The notes below the pieces were generated by a model that saw nothing but the letters and a program-made list of their open reading frames with translations, had not been told where the DNA came from and ran no database searches. A program made the translations under genes and the position numbers. Of a DNA stretch of 64,000 bases, positions 37,588 through 45,962 are shown piece by piece (the stretch's first letter is position 1; each line of letters starts with the position of its first letter). Source of the stretch: a bacterium (lineage in GTDB: Bacteria > Cyanobacteriota > Vampirovibrionia > Gastranaerophilales > Gastranaerophilaceae); NCBI GenBank assembly GCA_017542305.1, contig JAFXXK010000025.1, positions 32,415 through 96,414 on the forward strand, given 5' to 3'.

Positions 37588-38604
37588 ATGAATATAGATT
37601 GGAAGAATTTAGGTTTTGGGTATATAAAAACTGATTACCGTTATGTGTCTGAATTTAAGGACGGTAAATGGGATGAGGGTAAACTTACTACGGATGAAAG
37701 AGTCATCATCAATGAAAGCGCATGCGTTTTGCAGTATGCTCAGACATGTTTTGAGGGGCTGAAAGCCTACAGGACAGAAAGCGGTAAGGTCGTTTGTTTC
37801 AGACCCGATTTGAATGCACAAAGAATGATTGAGTCATGCAAGCGTCTTGAAATGCCTGTTTTTCCCGAAGAAAGATTTATTGATGCAGTTAAGCAGCTTG
37901 TAAAAAAGAATATTGATTATGTTCCGCCTTACGGCTCGGGTGCAGCTTTATACTTAAGACCGTATGAATTCGGTTCTGATCCAGTATTAGGTGTTAAGCC
38001 GGCAACTGAATATCAGTTCAGAATTTTTGCATCTCCGGTAGGTCCTTATTTTAAAAGAGGTGCAAAAGCGATTACTTTAAGAGTTCCCGATTTTGACAGA
38101 GCCGCACCTCTTGGAACAGGACACGTTAAGGCTGGGTTAAACTATGCAATGAGTATGCATGCGATTGTTGATGCACATAATCAGGGTTACAATGAAAATA
38201 TGTACCTCGACTCCGCTACTAGAACAAAAGTTGAAGAAACAGGCGGGGCAAATATAATTTTTGTCACAAAAGATAATAAAGTTGTTACACCGAAATCGAA
38301 TACAATTTTACCGTCAATTACCCGTCGTTCTTTGATGTATGTTGCAAAACACTACTTAGGTTTGGAAGCTGAAGAACGTGAAATCCGTATCGAAGAAATC
38401 GGTAACTTCAAAGAATGTGCTTTGTGCGGTACGGCGGCTATTCTTTCACCTGTCGGTAAAGTTGTTGATCACGGTAAAGAAACACTGTTCCCGTCAGGCA
38501 TGGATAAACCGGGCGAAATTACCCAAAAATTATATGATACTTTAACGGGTATCCAAATGGGTAGAATTGAAGCTCCGGAAGGCTGGATTTTAGAAATTGC
38601 TTAA
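37588..38604 (+). CDS. ilvE: Branched-chain amino acid aminotransferase
   Basis: This PLP enzyme makes or degrades leucine, isoleucine and valine with 2-oxoglutarate/glutamate. The fold-type IV lysine is Lys181 in GTGHVKAGLNYA. CFEGLKAYR, YLRPYEFGSDP and the late CGTAAILSPVG loop are characteristic of the BCAT2-like branch. Its 338 residues are slightly shorter than typical BCATs (about 350-360). AGGGAG lies upstream. It works in the same pathway as ilvB at 9934 but is not co-located. Confidence 0.95.
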   Translation: MNIDWKNLGFGYIKTDYRYVSEFKDGKWDEGKLTTDERVIINESACVLQYAQTCFEGLKAYRTESGKVVCFRPDLNAQRMIESCKRLEMPVFPEERFIDAVKQLVKKNIDYVPPYGSGAALYLRPYEFGSDPVLGVKPATEYQFRIFASPVGPYFKRGAKAITLRVPDFDRAAPLGTGHVKAGLNYAMSMHAIVDAHNQGYNENMYLDSATRTKVEETGGANIIFVTKDNKVVTPKSNTILPSITRRSLMYVAKHYLGLEAEEREIRIEEIGNFKECALCGTAAILSPVGKVVDHGKETLFPSGMDKPGEITQKLYDTLTGIQMGRIEAPEGWILEIA

Positions 38605-38715
38605 CAATATAAATTATTGTAAAGAATACGCTCATCCAATGGATTGAACTTTTCTTATCAAAAGATTTAAATTTTTGTTAAACATCTTCCATGCTTTCAG
38701 ATTTTATTGTATAAT

Positions 38716-38942
38716 AGAATAGCAAGTTAAGGAAAGCAAGGGTGTAAGTCCCTCACTGGTCCGCAGCCGTTTCCGTTCTTGCAGGTGTTGTCTTTACACT
38801 AAAGCATGCCTGATAAAAACGGAGTCACAAAATAGATGTGAATACAGTCGGAATGCTTAATTTGTTGGGGAACCTCGAGACAGGATTCGGGAGAGAATAA
38901 AGAATAATTTTTTCCTAGTTTCTGCCTTTTTAAAAAAAGGAG
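38716..38942 (+). promoter_or_regulatory. Cobalamin riboswitch controlling nrdDG
   Basis: The B12-box-like core GGTGTAAGTCCCTCACTGG and TCCGCAGCCGT (38741-38770) matches the cobalamin aptamer consensus, and GAGACAGGATTCGGGAG (38877-38893) matches the 3' side of P3. TATAAT at 38710-38715 is a likely promoter. Just upstream of the gene, CCTTTTT (38925-38931) can pair with AAAAAGG (38934-38940) and hide the GGAG SD, a plausible translation switch. Cobalamin would repress nrdDG, as expected if a B12-dependent class II reductase is encoded elsewhere. Confidence 0.8.
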
Positions 38943-38956
38943 ATAGTTGATAGTAT

Positions 38957-41236
38957 ATGAGTAATCTTAATAGTAGTAGTGGGAGAATCGTGAACATTAA
39001 TTGTACGGAAAAGGAAGAGAAAGTCGGTAATTCAGTTGTTTCAAAGACCGACTCATTAGAAAATGTTAATTTCGTAAGTAAAGTTGTTAACTTGTCGAAT
39101 AAAATAGATTTGAGCCATGTCCATGTTGTTAAAAAGGACGGAACTCTTGAAGCATACGATGTTCAAAAAGTTGTTAATGCGGTACAAAAATCTGCCGCAA
39201 GAATGATGGTGAAATTCACTCAGGAAGAACTTGACAACCTTTGCGATATAGTTGACAGAAGTGTTTTTGCATTAAAAGAAGATAATATTGATATTTCTCA
39301 AATGCATTGTATAGTTGAAAATGCATTGGAAGACGTTAATCCGAAAGTAGCTAAAAGTTACAGAAACTACAGAGATTATAAGATTGATTTTGTAACTATG
39401 CTCGATAAAGTTTATCGTGAAAGCCAAAAAATCATGTATATCGGAGATAAAGAAAATTCAAACTCCGATTCTGCTCTTGTTTCAACAAAACGTTCTTTAA
39501 TCTTTAATCAGTTGAATAAAGAGTTATATAAAAAATTCTTCTTAACAGTACCGGAATTGCAGGCTGTTCGTGACGGTTATATCTATATCCATGATATGTC
39601 AGCCCGTCGTGACACCATGAACTGTTGTTTATTTGATGTTGCAAACGTACTTAAAGGCGGCTTTGAAATGGGTAATCTCTGGTACAATGAACCGAAATCA
39701 TTGGAAGTTGCATTTGATGTTATCGGTGATATTGTTATGGCAGCAGCAAGTCAACAGTACGGCGGTTTTACCGTTCCGGAAGTCGATAAAATCCTTGCAC
39801 CATATGCCCAAAAGACTTTTGACAGACAATACCAAAAATATATTGCAATGGGTGTTAGTGAAGAAAAAGCTCAACTCGCTGCAGAAAATGATGTAAGAAA
39901 CGATTTCCACGACGGTTTCCAGGGTTGGGAATACAAGTTCAACTCTGTTGCATCAAGTCGTGGTGATTATCCGTTTATTACAATTACACTTGGTTTGGGT
40001 ACTGACAGATTTGAAAAAATGGCTTCAATGATGGCTTTGGAAGTCAGAAAAGGCGGACAGGGCAAGAAAGAAAATAAAAAACCTGTTTTATTCCCTAAGA
40101 TTGTATTCTTATACGATAAAGATTTACATTCAGAGGGTTGTGAACTTTATGATTTATACAAGGCAGGTGTTGAATGTTCCAAAAAGACTATGTATCCGGA
40201 TTGGTTGTCAATGACAGGCGACGGATATATTGCAAGCATGTATAAAAAATACAAACGTGTAATTTCACCTATGGGATGTCGTGCATTTCTTTCACCTTGG
40301 TATGAAAGAGGCGGAATGACTCCTGCTGATGAAGACGATAAACCTGTTTTTGTAGGCAGATTTAATATCGGTGCAATAAGCCTCCACTTGCCGATGATTT
40401 ATGCGAAAGCTAAACAGGAAGGCAAAGATTTCTATGAAGTTCTTGATTACTATATGGAAATGATTAGAGGACTTCACAAACGTACTTATGAATATCTCGG
40501 TGAAATGAGAGCTTCTATCAATCCGCTTGCATATTGCGAGGGCGGTTTCTACGGCGGACATTTAGGTCTGCACGACAAAATTAAACCTTTATTGAAAGCT
40601 GCTACAGCATCATTTGGTATTACCGCATTAAATGAATTGCAGGAACTTCATAACGGTAAATCACTTGTGGAGGACGGTGAATTTGCTCTTGATGTTATGA
40701 AATATATTAATAAAAAGGTTAATCAGTTCAAAGAAGAAGATGGTAACCTTTACGCTATATACGGAACTCCCGCAGAAAGTCTTTGCGGTTTGCAGGTAAC
40801 TCAATTCCGTAAAAAATACGGTGTTGTTGATAAGGTTTCCGACAGAGGATATGTGACAAACAGCTTCCACTGCCACGTTACAGAAAATATCGGACCTATT
40901 GAAAAACAGGATTTGGAAGGTCGTTTCTGGGAATTGTTAAACGGCGGAAAAATCCAGTATGTTAAATATCCGATTTCGTATAATACAAAAGCCGTTGAAA
41001 CTCTTATTAACAGAGCAATGGATAAAGGCTTCTATGAGGGCGTAAACCTTTCTCTTGCATACTGTGATGACTGCGGACATCAGGAATTGAATATGGATGT
41101 CTGCCCGAAATGCGGAAGTAAAAACCTTACTAAAATTGACAGAATGAACGGTTATCTGTCATACTCAAGAGTAAAAGGAGATACCCGTCTTAATGAAGCT
41201 AAGATGGAAGAAATTGCCGACAGAGTAAGTATGTAA
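38957..41236 (+). CDS. nrdD: Anaerobic ribonucleoside-triphosphate reductase, class III
   Basis: This glycyl-radical enzyme makes deoxyribonucleotides without oxygen. An ATP-cone regulatory domain (about residues 52-145, HVVKKDGTLEAYDVQKV) precedes the catalytic barrel. The C-terminal zinc site is CDDC...CPKC (about Cys703, 706, 716, 719). The radical glycine is about Gly732 in RMNGYLSY; many homologues have Cys before it (RVCGYLG), here Asn. The only in-frame ATG after a stop codon is 38957, with GGAG about 14 nt upstream, partly buried by the riboswitch helix. nrdG follows. Confidence 0.96.
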   Translation: MSNLNSSSGRIVNINCTEKEEKVGNSVVSKTDSLENVNFVSKVVNLSNKIDLSHVHVVKKDGTLEAYDVQKVVNAVQKSAARMMVKFTQEELDNLCDIVDRSVFALKEDNIDISQMHCIVENALEDVNPKVAKSYRNYRDYKIDFVTMLDKVYRESQKIMYIGDKENSNSDSALVSTKRSLIFNQLNKELYKKFFLTVPELQAVRDGYIYIHDMSARRDTMNCCLFDVANVLKGGFEMGNLWYNEPKSLEVAFDVIGDIVMAAASQQYGGFTVPEVDKILAPYAQKTFDRQYQKYIAMGVSEEKAQLAAENDVRNDFHDGFQGWEYKFNSVASSRGDYPFITITLGLGTDRFEKMASMMALEVRKGGQGKKENKKPVLFPKIVFLYDKDLHSEGCELYDLYKAGVECSKKTMYPDWLSMTGDGYIASMYKKYKRVISPMGCRAFLSPWYERGGMTPADEDDKPVFVGRFNIGAISLHLPMIYAKAKQEGKDFYEVLDYYMEMIRGLHKRTYEYLGEMRASINPLAYCEGGFYGGHLGLHDKIKPLLKAATASFGITALNELQELHNGKSLVEDGEFALDVMKYINKKVNQFKEEDGNLYAIYGTPAESLCGLQVTQFRKKYGVVDKVSDRGYVTNSFHCHVTENIGPIEKQDLEGRFWELLNGGKIQYVKYPISYNTKAVETLINRAMDKGFYEGVNLSLAYCDDCGHQELNMDVCPKCGSKNLTKIDRMNGYLSYSRVKGDTRLNEAKMEEIADRVSM

Positions 41237-41349
41237 TTTATCGGGGCAATAATGCATTAAATGAATAGGGTAATAAAACCTTATCATTTAATTTGGTAAT
41301 GGCAATGATTTGAAACATTCTTATTGCCTGAGTAAAAGAAGGAAAAACA

Positions 41350-41835
41350 ATGAACTACCACAATATAACAAAAGAGGATATGCTTAACGGGGACGGAATC
41401 AGAGTCGTACTTTGGGTTGCGGGATGTAATCACCATTGTAAAAACTGTCAGAACCCGATTACATGGGATGAAAACGGCGGACTTCTTTTTGATCAGGCGG
41501 CTGAAGATGAATTGTTTGAGGCTTTGGACAAACCGCATATTGACGGAATAACTTTCAGCGGCGGGGATCCCCTTTTCCCGAATAATCGCAGTGAAGTTTT
41601 CAGACTTATCAAAAAATGCAGAAATTTATTCCCTGAAAAAACTATCTGGCTTTATACGGGATATTTATGGGAAGAAATTAAAGACCTTGACGGAATTGAA
41701 GATATAGACGTAATTGCAGAGGGTGAATTTGTCGAAGAATTGAAAGATAATAATCTGCATTGGGTAGGCAGTTCTAACCAAAGAGTAATTAAAGTCAAGG
41801 AATCTTTAAAAGGTGAACTTGCCTTAGTCTGTTAG
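41350..41835 (+). CDS. nrdG: Anaerobic ribonucleotide reductase activating protein
   Basis: This small radical SAM enzyme generates the glycyl radical on NrdD. The cluster motif is Cys26-x3-Cys30-x2-Cys33 (GCNHHCKNC). TFSGGDPL follows as the SAM-binding GGE-like motif. The 161-residue length is typical. It lies 113 nt after nrdD with its own SD (AGAAGGAA), and is very likely co-transcribed under the riboswitch. Confidence 0.96.
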   Translation: MNYHNITKEDMLNGDGIRVVLWVAGCNHHCKNCQNPITWDENGGLLFDQAAEDELFEALDKPHIDGITFSGGDPLFPNNRSEVFRLIKKCRNLFPEKTIWLYTGYLWEEIKDLDGIEDIDVIAEGEFVEELKDNNLHWVGSSNQRVIKVKESLKGELALVC

Positions 41836-41879
41836 TATAAACTAATTGCTATTGAAATTTTTATTTTCGGGAGTATTAT

Positions 41880-42284
41880 ATGGGTATGAAGAAATTATTT
41901 ATTAAAACTTTAATCTTAACATTAGTTTTTGCAAATGTATCAACAGCGGCGTTTGCCTGGGGTTTTAAAAAAACAGAACAGTCAAATGAGGCTGCGGGTC
42001 CTGTTTATACTCAGGTTGCAGCACAGCATATTTTGGTCAGAAATGCTGCTGATGCAGTTCAGATTAAAAAAGAAATTGAAAATGGCGGCAGCTTTGAATA
42101 CTATGCCCGCAAATATTCTCTTTGTCCGTCAGGTAAAAATGGCGGATATTTAGGATATTTCGGCAGAGGACAGATGGTTCCGGAGTTTGAGAAAAAAGCT
42201 TTCTCTATGGAAATAGGTGAAATCTCATCACCGGTCAGAACAAACTTCGGCTGGCATTTGATAAAAGTTGTTGACAAAAGGTAA
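41880..42284 (+). CDS. Exported parvulin-type peptidyl-prolyl isomerase
   Basis: A signal peptide (about residues 1-26, ending AFAW) precedes a single rotamase domain: AAQHILVRNAADA, GGSFEYYARKYSLCPSGKNGGYLGYFGRGQMVPEFEKKAF and TNFGWHLIKV are the family blocks. It would assist folding outside the cytosol. At 134 residues it lacks the chaperone arms of PrsA or SurA. GGGAG precedes ATGGGTATG, so the start is 41880 or 41886. It is convergent with rpe. Confidence 0.9.
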   Translation: MGMKKLFIKTLILTLVFANVSTAAFAWGFKKTEQSNEAAGPVYTQVAAQHILVRNAADAVQIKKEIENGGSFEYYARKYSLCPSGKNGGYLGYFGRGQMVPEFEKKAFSMEIGEISSPVRTNFGWHLIKVVDKR

Positions 42285-42302
42285 TTTTGCAATTTATAAG
42301 AA

Positions 42303-42947
42303 CTACTTGAGCGACCGTATAGCCTGCTCAATGTCTTCTGATTTGTAGATATAATTTCCTGCAACGAGAGAATTTGCGCCGTAATCTTTGCAGATTTTTC
42401 CTGTTTCTGCGTTAATTCCGCCGTCAACCTGTATTATAATACCGGAGTTTTGTTCTCTTATCAGTCTGACTTTTTGTGCGCAGTTTTCCATAAACTTTTG
42501 TCCGCCAAAGCCCGGTTCTACAGTCATTACAAGCAGCATATCCAATTCGTTCAGAAATTTATAACAAACTTCTGCGGGGGTTTTGGGTTTTATTGACATT
42601 CCGGCTTTTATCCCGAAAGATTTGATATAAGAAATCAGTTCGGAAATTTTTTCGTCACTTTCTACGGCTTCATAGTGGAAGGTCAGAATATCCGCCCCTG
42701 CTTTTACAAAGGGTTCGACGTATTTTTCCGGGTTTTCTATCATCAAATGAACGTCGAGCGGAACTGTTGCAGCTTTTTTAACGGAAGCCGTAACGGGTAC
42801 TCCTATCGTAATATTCGGCACAAAATGCCCATCCATAACGTCAATGTGAAGCCAGTCCGCACCCGCTTTTTCGGCACGTTTAATATCTCTTTCGAGATTT
42901 GCAAAATCTGCTGACAATATTGACGGTGAAATTATTACGTTACTCAT
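42303..42947 (-). CDS. rpe: Ribulose-phosphate 3-epimerase
   Basis: This TIM-barrel enzyme interconverts ribulose-5-phosphate and xylulose-5-phosphate in the pentose phosphate pathway. SPSILSADF, WLHIDVMDGHFVPN, DVHLMIENP, VEPGFGGQ and VDGGINAET are all present with their metal-binding His and Asp. The start at 42947 (214 aa) has GGGGGC upstream and overlaps the rnc stop by 8 nt; the in-frame extension to 43100 is only rnc sequence. It is the last gene of the pyrH operon. Confidence 0.96.
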   Translation of the reverse strand: MSNVIISPSILSADFANLERDIKRAEKAGADWLHIDVMDGHFVPNITIGVPVTASVKKAATVPLDVHLMIENPEKYVEPFVKAGADILTFHYEAVESDEKISELISYIKSFGIKAGMSIKPKTPAEVCYKFLNELDMLLVMTVEPGFGGQKFMENCAQKVRLIREQNSGIIIQVDGGINAETGKICKDYGANSLVAGNYIYKSEDIEQAIRSLK

Positions 42948-43638
42948 GTTTAATCGCCCCCAATTTTTCGCAGGCGGAATATGCAGCATGTTGCTCGGCT
43001 TCTTTTTTGGTTTTGCCTTCGCCCTGTGCCACAACTTCTCCCCTGTATGATACTTCCACAACAAAAGTTTTGTTGTGTTCTGCCCCTTTAGACTCCACAA
43101 GATTATATACGGGAGTTTCTTTGGTTAACCCTTGTGTGTATTCCTGCAAAATCGCTTTTGCATTAAATTTTTCAAAATTTTTATCCACGTCAATAATATA
43201 TTCGTGCAAAACTTTATCAAGGAAGTTCATAACTTCGTGAAATTTTCCGTCGAGAAAATAAGCGCCCAGCGTGGCTTCCAATGAACATGCGGTAACAGAC
43301 TCAAGTTTTTTTATGCCCTGTTTGGTGTCATGCACCCCTGCAATAATCAATTTATCAAGTCCGATTTCGTTGGCAATTTTTGCGAGGATGTTGTCAGAAA
43401 CCACAATAGAACGGATTTTTGACATTTGCCCCTCAGTATATTTTGGATACTCTTTGTATAGGATGTTGGATACAGCCAATTTCAAAACCGCATCGCCAAG
43501 AAACTCAAGCCTTTCATAACATTCTGTATATGGCAAATCGTTGTCCTTAATGTATGACGGATGAGTCAGAGCATATTTGTAATTATCGGCATTTACCGTT
43601 TCAATTCCGAAAATCTTTTCAACTTCTTTATTCACCAT
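42940..43638 (-). CDS. rnc: Ribonuclease III
   Basis: This double-stranded RNA endonuclease processes rRNA and mRNAs. The signature ERLEFLGDAVL gives Glu42 and Asp49. The second metal-ligand pair is normally Asp-x-x-Glu; here it reads CSLE, so Cys118 replaces Asp while Glu121 is kept. A C-terminal dsRNA-binding domain (about 155-228) is intact, with GKTKKEAEQHAAYSA. The protein is full length (232 aa). It overlaps cdsA by TAATG and rpe by 8 nt. Confidence 0.95.
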   Translation of the reverse strand: MVNKEVEKIFGIETVNADNYKYALTHPSYIKDNDLPYTECYERLEFLGDAVLKLAVSNILYKEYPKYTEGQMSKIRSIVVSDNILAKIANEIGLDKLIIAGVHDTKQGIKKLESVTACSLEATLGAYFLDGKFHEVMNFLDKVLHEYIIDVDKNFEKFNAKAILQEYTQGLTKETPVYNLVESKGAEHNKTFVVEVSYRGEVVAQGEGKTKKEAEQHAAYSACEKLGAIKHE

Positions 43639-44513
43639 TAAAATAATCCTTTGAAGAAGTTCATCAAATCTGTCATCAGATAATTATTAAAAATGAAATA
43701 ATAGCAGAAATAGTACATTGCGGGAATTGTGAAAACGAAGCTGTCGCATCTGTCGAGGAAACCGCCGTGTCCCGGTAATGTATCTCCCGAATCCTTTACT
43801 CCGGCATCACGCTTGATTAATGATTCCGCCAAGTCACCGATTTGAGCAAATACCGTACAAATCAGACCGCAAATTAATGAGAAATACCATTCGAGATTGA
43901 TGAAATATCCGACAACCATTGCGCCGATTAGTGCAAAGAATATTCCGCCGAGAGAGCCTTCAACGGTTTTGTTCGGACTGATTACCTGAGCAAGTTTATG
44001 TTTGCCGAAGTGTCTGCCGATATAGTATGCCCCGATGTCGGTAAGCAGAATTGCTGTAAACATCAAAACAACAAACCCTAAACCGCTTGCGAATTTCTCG
44101 CAGTTCAGGTATCTCATAAATATTATATGTAACGGAAACCAACCGCAATATATAATACCGAGTAATGTTGTTGCAACATTTGCAATGTAAGGCTGACGTC
44201 CGCAGAACAATACCCACATAAACGAAGCCATTGAGCATAACGTTAATACAAGAGCCGCCAAATCAAAACGATGAACATAAGCTACCCAAGCCAAAACCAA
44301 TTCAGAAAGAATCATTATTTTGATACTCGGGAAAAACCCTTTATGCTGCAGGATTTTTACATATTCACGGGAGGCAAGTATCATTATGGTTAAAACCATA
44401 GCCAACAATGCCCAACTGCCTATCATTATACATACCATAACGATAAAGCCGAATGCAAAACCGATTAACATTCTTGTTGCGTTTTTATTTAAGCCCTTTA
44501 TTTCATCAGACAT
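43638..44513 (-). CDS. cdsA: Phosphatidate cytidylyltransferase
   Basis: This integral membrane enzyme makes CDP-diacylglycerol, the branch point of phospholipid synthesis. It has about eight helices and the signature S-P-N-K-T-V-E-G-S-L-G-G with KRDAGVKDSGDTLPGHGGFLDRCDS near the C-terminus. At 291 residues it is typical. It sits between frr and rnc with 1-nt stop/start overlaps on both sides, in a widely conserved pyrH-frr-cdsA order; uppS, often present between frr and cdsA, is missing. Confidence 0.95.
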   Translation of the reverse strand: MSDEIKGLNKNATRMLIGFAFGFIVMVCIMIGSWALLAMVLTIMILASREYVKILQHKGFFPSIKIMILSELVLAWVAYVHRFDLAALVLTLCSMASFMWVLFCGRQPYIANVATTLLGIIYCGWFPLHIIFMRYLNCEKFASGLGFVVLMFTAILLTDIGAYYIGRHFGKHKLAQVISPNKTVEGSLGGIFFALIGAMVVGYFINLEWYFSLICGLICTVFAQIGDLAESLIKRDAGVKDSGDTLPGHGGFLDRCDSFVFTIPAMYYFCYYFIFNNYLMTDLMNFFKGLF

Positions 44514-45091
44514 TATACAGTCATAACCTCTTTTTCTTTTTCCGATACTAAGCTGTCAATAATTCCGACATATTTGTCTGTTTGTTTCTGGATTTCATCC
44601 TGATTATCTTTTACTGCATCTTCAGGTAATTTTTCATCTTTTTCGATTTTCTTCAAATCATCAGACATATCACGACGGATATTTCTGATAGCAACTTTTG
44701 ATTCTTCGCCCAATTTTTTAACGTCTTTAACGATTTCTTTTCTTCTTTCTTCGGTCAAAGGCGGGAATACGAGGCGTAAGCAGATACCGTCGCTGTTTGG
44801 AGCGATACCGAGTTCAGCTTTAATGATAGCTTTTTCGATATCTTTCATAACAGATTTGTCATAAGGAGTGATAACAAGAGTAGTACCCTCCTGAACGGAA
44901 ACCTGTGCCATTTGTCTTAAAGGAGTCGGAGCTCCGTAGTATTCAACAATAACTTTATCCAAAATCATCGGGTTAGCTCTGCCCGAACGGATAGAACCAA
45001 ATTCTTTTTTCAGCTGATTAACAGCTTTTTCCATTTTTTCTTCACCAAATAAAAATAATTCTTCTAATGCTTCGCTGGATTGTTCAGACAT
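44513..45091 (-). CDS. frr: Ribosome recycling factor
   Basis: This protein splits post-termination ribosomes together with EF-G. The three-helix bundle segments EFGSIRSGRANPMILD, YGAPTPLRQMA and ERRKEIVKDVKKLGEESKVAIRNIRR are diagnostic. The 192-residue length is slightly long because of an N-terminal extension (MSEQSSEALEELF). GAAAGAGG precedes the start. It follows pyrH by 20 nt. Confidence 0.96.
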   Translation of the reverse strand: MSEQSSEALEELFLFGEEKMEKAVNQLKKEFGSIRSGRANPMILDKVIVEYYGAPTPLRQMAQVSVQEGTTLVITPYDKSVMKDIEKAIIKAELGIAPNSDGICLRLVFPPLTEERRKEIVKDVKKLGEESKVAIRNIRRDMSDDLKKIEKDEKLPEDAVKDNQDEIQKQTDKYVGIIDSLVSEKEKEVMTV

Positions 45092-45111
45092 GATAACCTC
45101 TTTCCTGTTAA

Positions 45112-45834
45112 TTAACTGATATAAGTACCTATTTCTTTTGAGTGTAATATTTGAGTGATGCCGTCAGTCAGGTCAAAATCAAATACTACAATAGGGATAC
45201 GATTTTGCTTGCACAAAGCGCAAGCCGCAGTATCCATTACTTTGAGACCATTTTTGATAATGTCATCATAAGATATTTTTTCTAATTTTTTTGCATCGGG
45301 ATTTGTTCTCGGATCATCGGTATAAACGCAGTCAACACCGTTTTTCGCCATAAGCATTGCTTCTGCGTTAATCTCGGAAGCTCTGAGAGCGGCTGCGGTG
45401 TCTGTTGTAAAGAACGGATTACCCGTACCTGCCGCAAAAATAACAACTCTGCCTTTTTCGAGATGACGAATAGCTCTGTGGCGGATATAAGGTTCAGCTA
45501 CCTGATTAATAGCCAAAGCACTCTGAACTCTGCAGGGAACGCCGATTTGATTAAAAGCACTCTGCAAAGCTATTGCGTTCATGACTGTTGCGAGCATGCC
45601 GACATAGTCGCCACTTGCCTGATCCATTCCGAGTTTTGCGCTGTTTTTCATCCCTCTGAAGATATTTCCGCCGCCTACAACAACGGCAATTTCAGCGCCT
45701 AAATCTTTTGCTTTTTTTATTTCTAATGCAATTTTTTGAACAGGATTTTGGTCAATCCCGAATTGCTGTTCTCCTAAAAGTGCTTCCCCGCTTATTTTCA
45801 GTAGAATCCTCTTATATCTCAAACCATTTTCCAT
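45112..45834 (-). CDS. pyrH: Uridylate kinase
   Basis: This enzyme phosphorylates UMP to UDP and belongs to the amino-acid kinase fold. LKISGEALLG, VVVGGGNIFRG, and FTTDTAAALRASEINAEAMLMAK are diagnostic of bacterial UMPK. It heads the pyrH-frr-cdsA-rnc-rpe operon; its promoter should lie in 45835-45910. GAGGGA is upstream of the ATG. The rpsB-tsf genes that often precede pyrH are not here; an RTX gene with its own terminator is. Confidence 0.96.
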   Translation of the reverse strand: MENGLRYKRILLKISGEALLGEQQFGIDQNPVQKIALEIKKAKDLGAEIAVVVGGGNIFRGMKNSAKLGMDQASGDYVGMLATVMNAIALQSAFNQIGVPCRVQSALAINQVAEPYIRHRAIRHLEKGRVVIFAAGTGNPFFTTDTAAALRASEINAEAMLMAKNGVDCVYTDDPRTNPDAKKLEKISYDDIIKNGLKVMDTAACALCKQNRIPIVVFDFDLTDGITQILHSKEIGTYIS

Positions 45835-45910
45835 AAAACATGTCCCTCTTCCTTTAAATAATAGCCTAAACCAAGCCTGATGTAAAGAGGAAATTTATAA
45901 ATATAAGAAA

Positions 45911-45938
45911 TAAAAAAGGTGCGTCATTCCGACGCACC
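45911..45938 (-). terminator. Intrinsic terminator of RTX protein 2
   Basis: On the minus strand GGTGCGTC and GACGCACC (8 bp, loop of 5) are followed by six T (complement of 45912-45917). It separates the RTX gene from pyrH. Confidence 0.9.
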
Positions 45939-45962
45939 CTACAAAACTTGATTATATTAAAA

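Noticed and set aside
42947..43100. N-terminal extension of rpe by 51 residues
   Set aside because: The extension is the other-frame reading of rnc; the ATG at 42947 has an SD and gives the standard family length.
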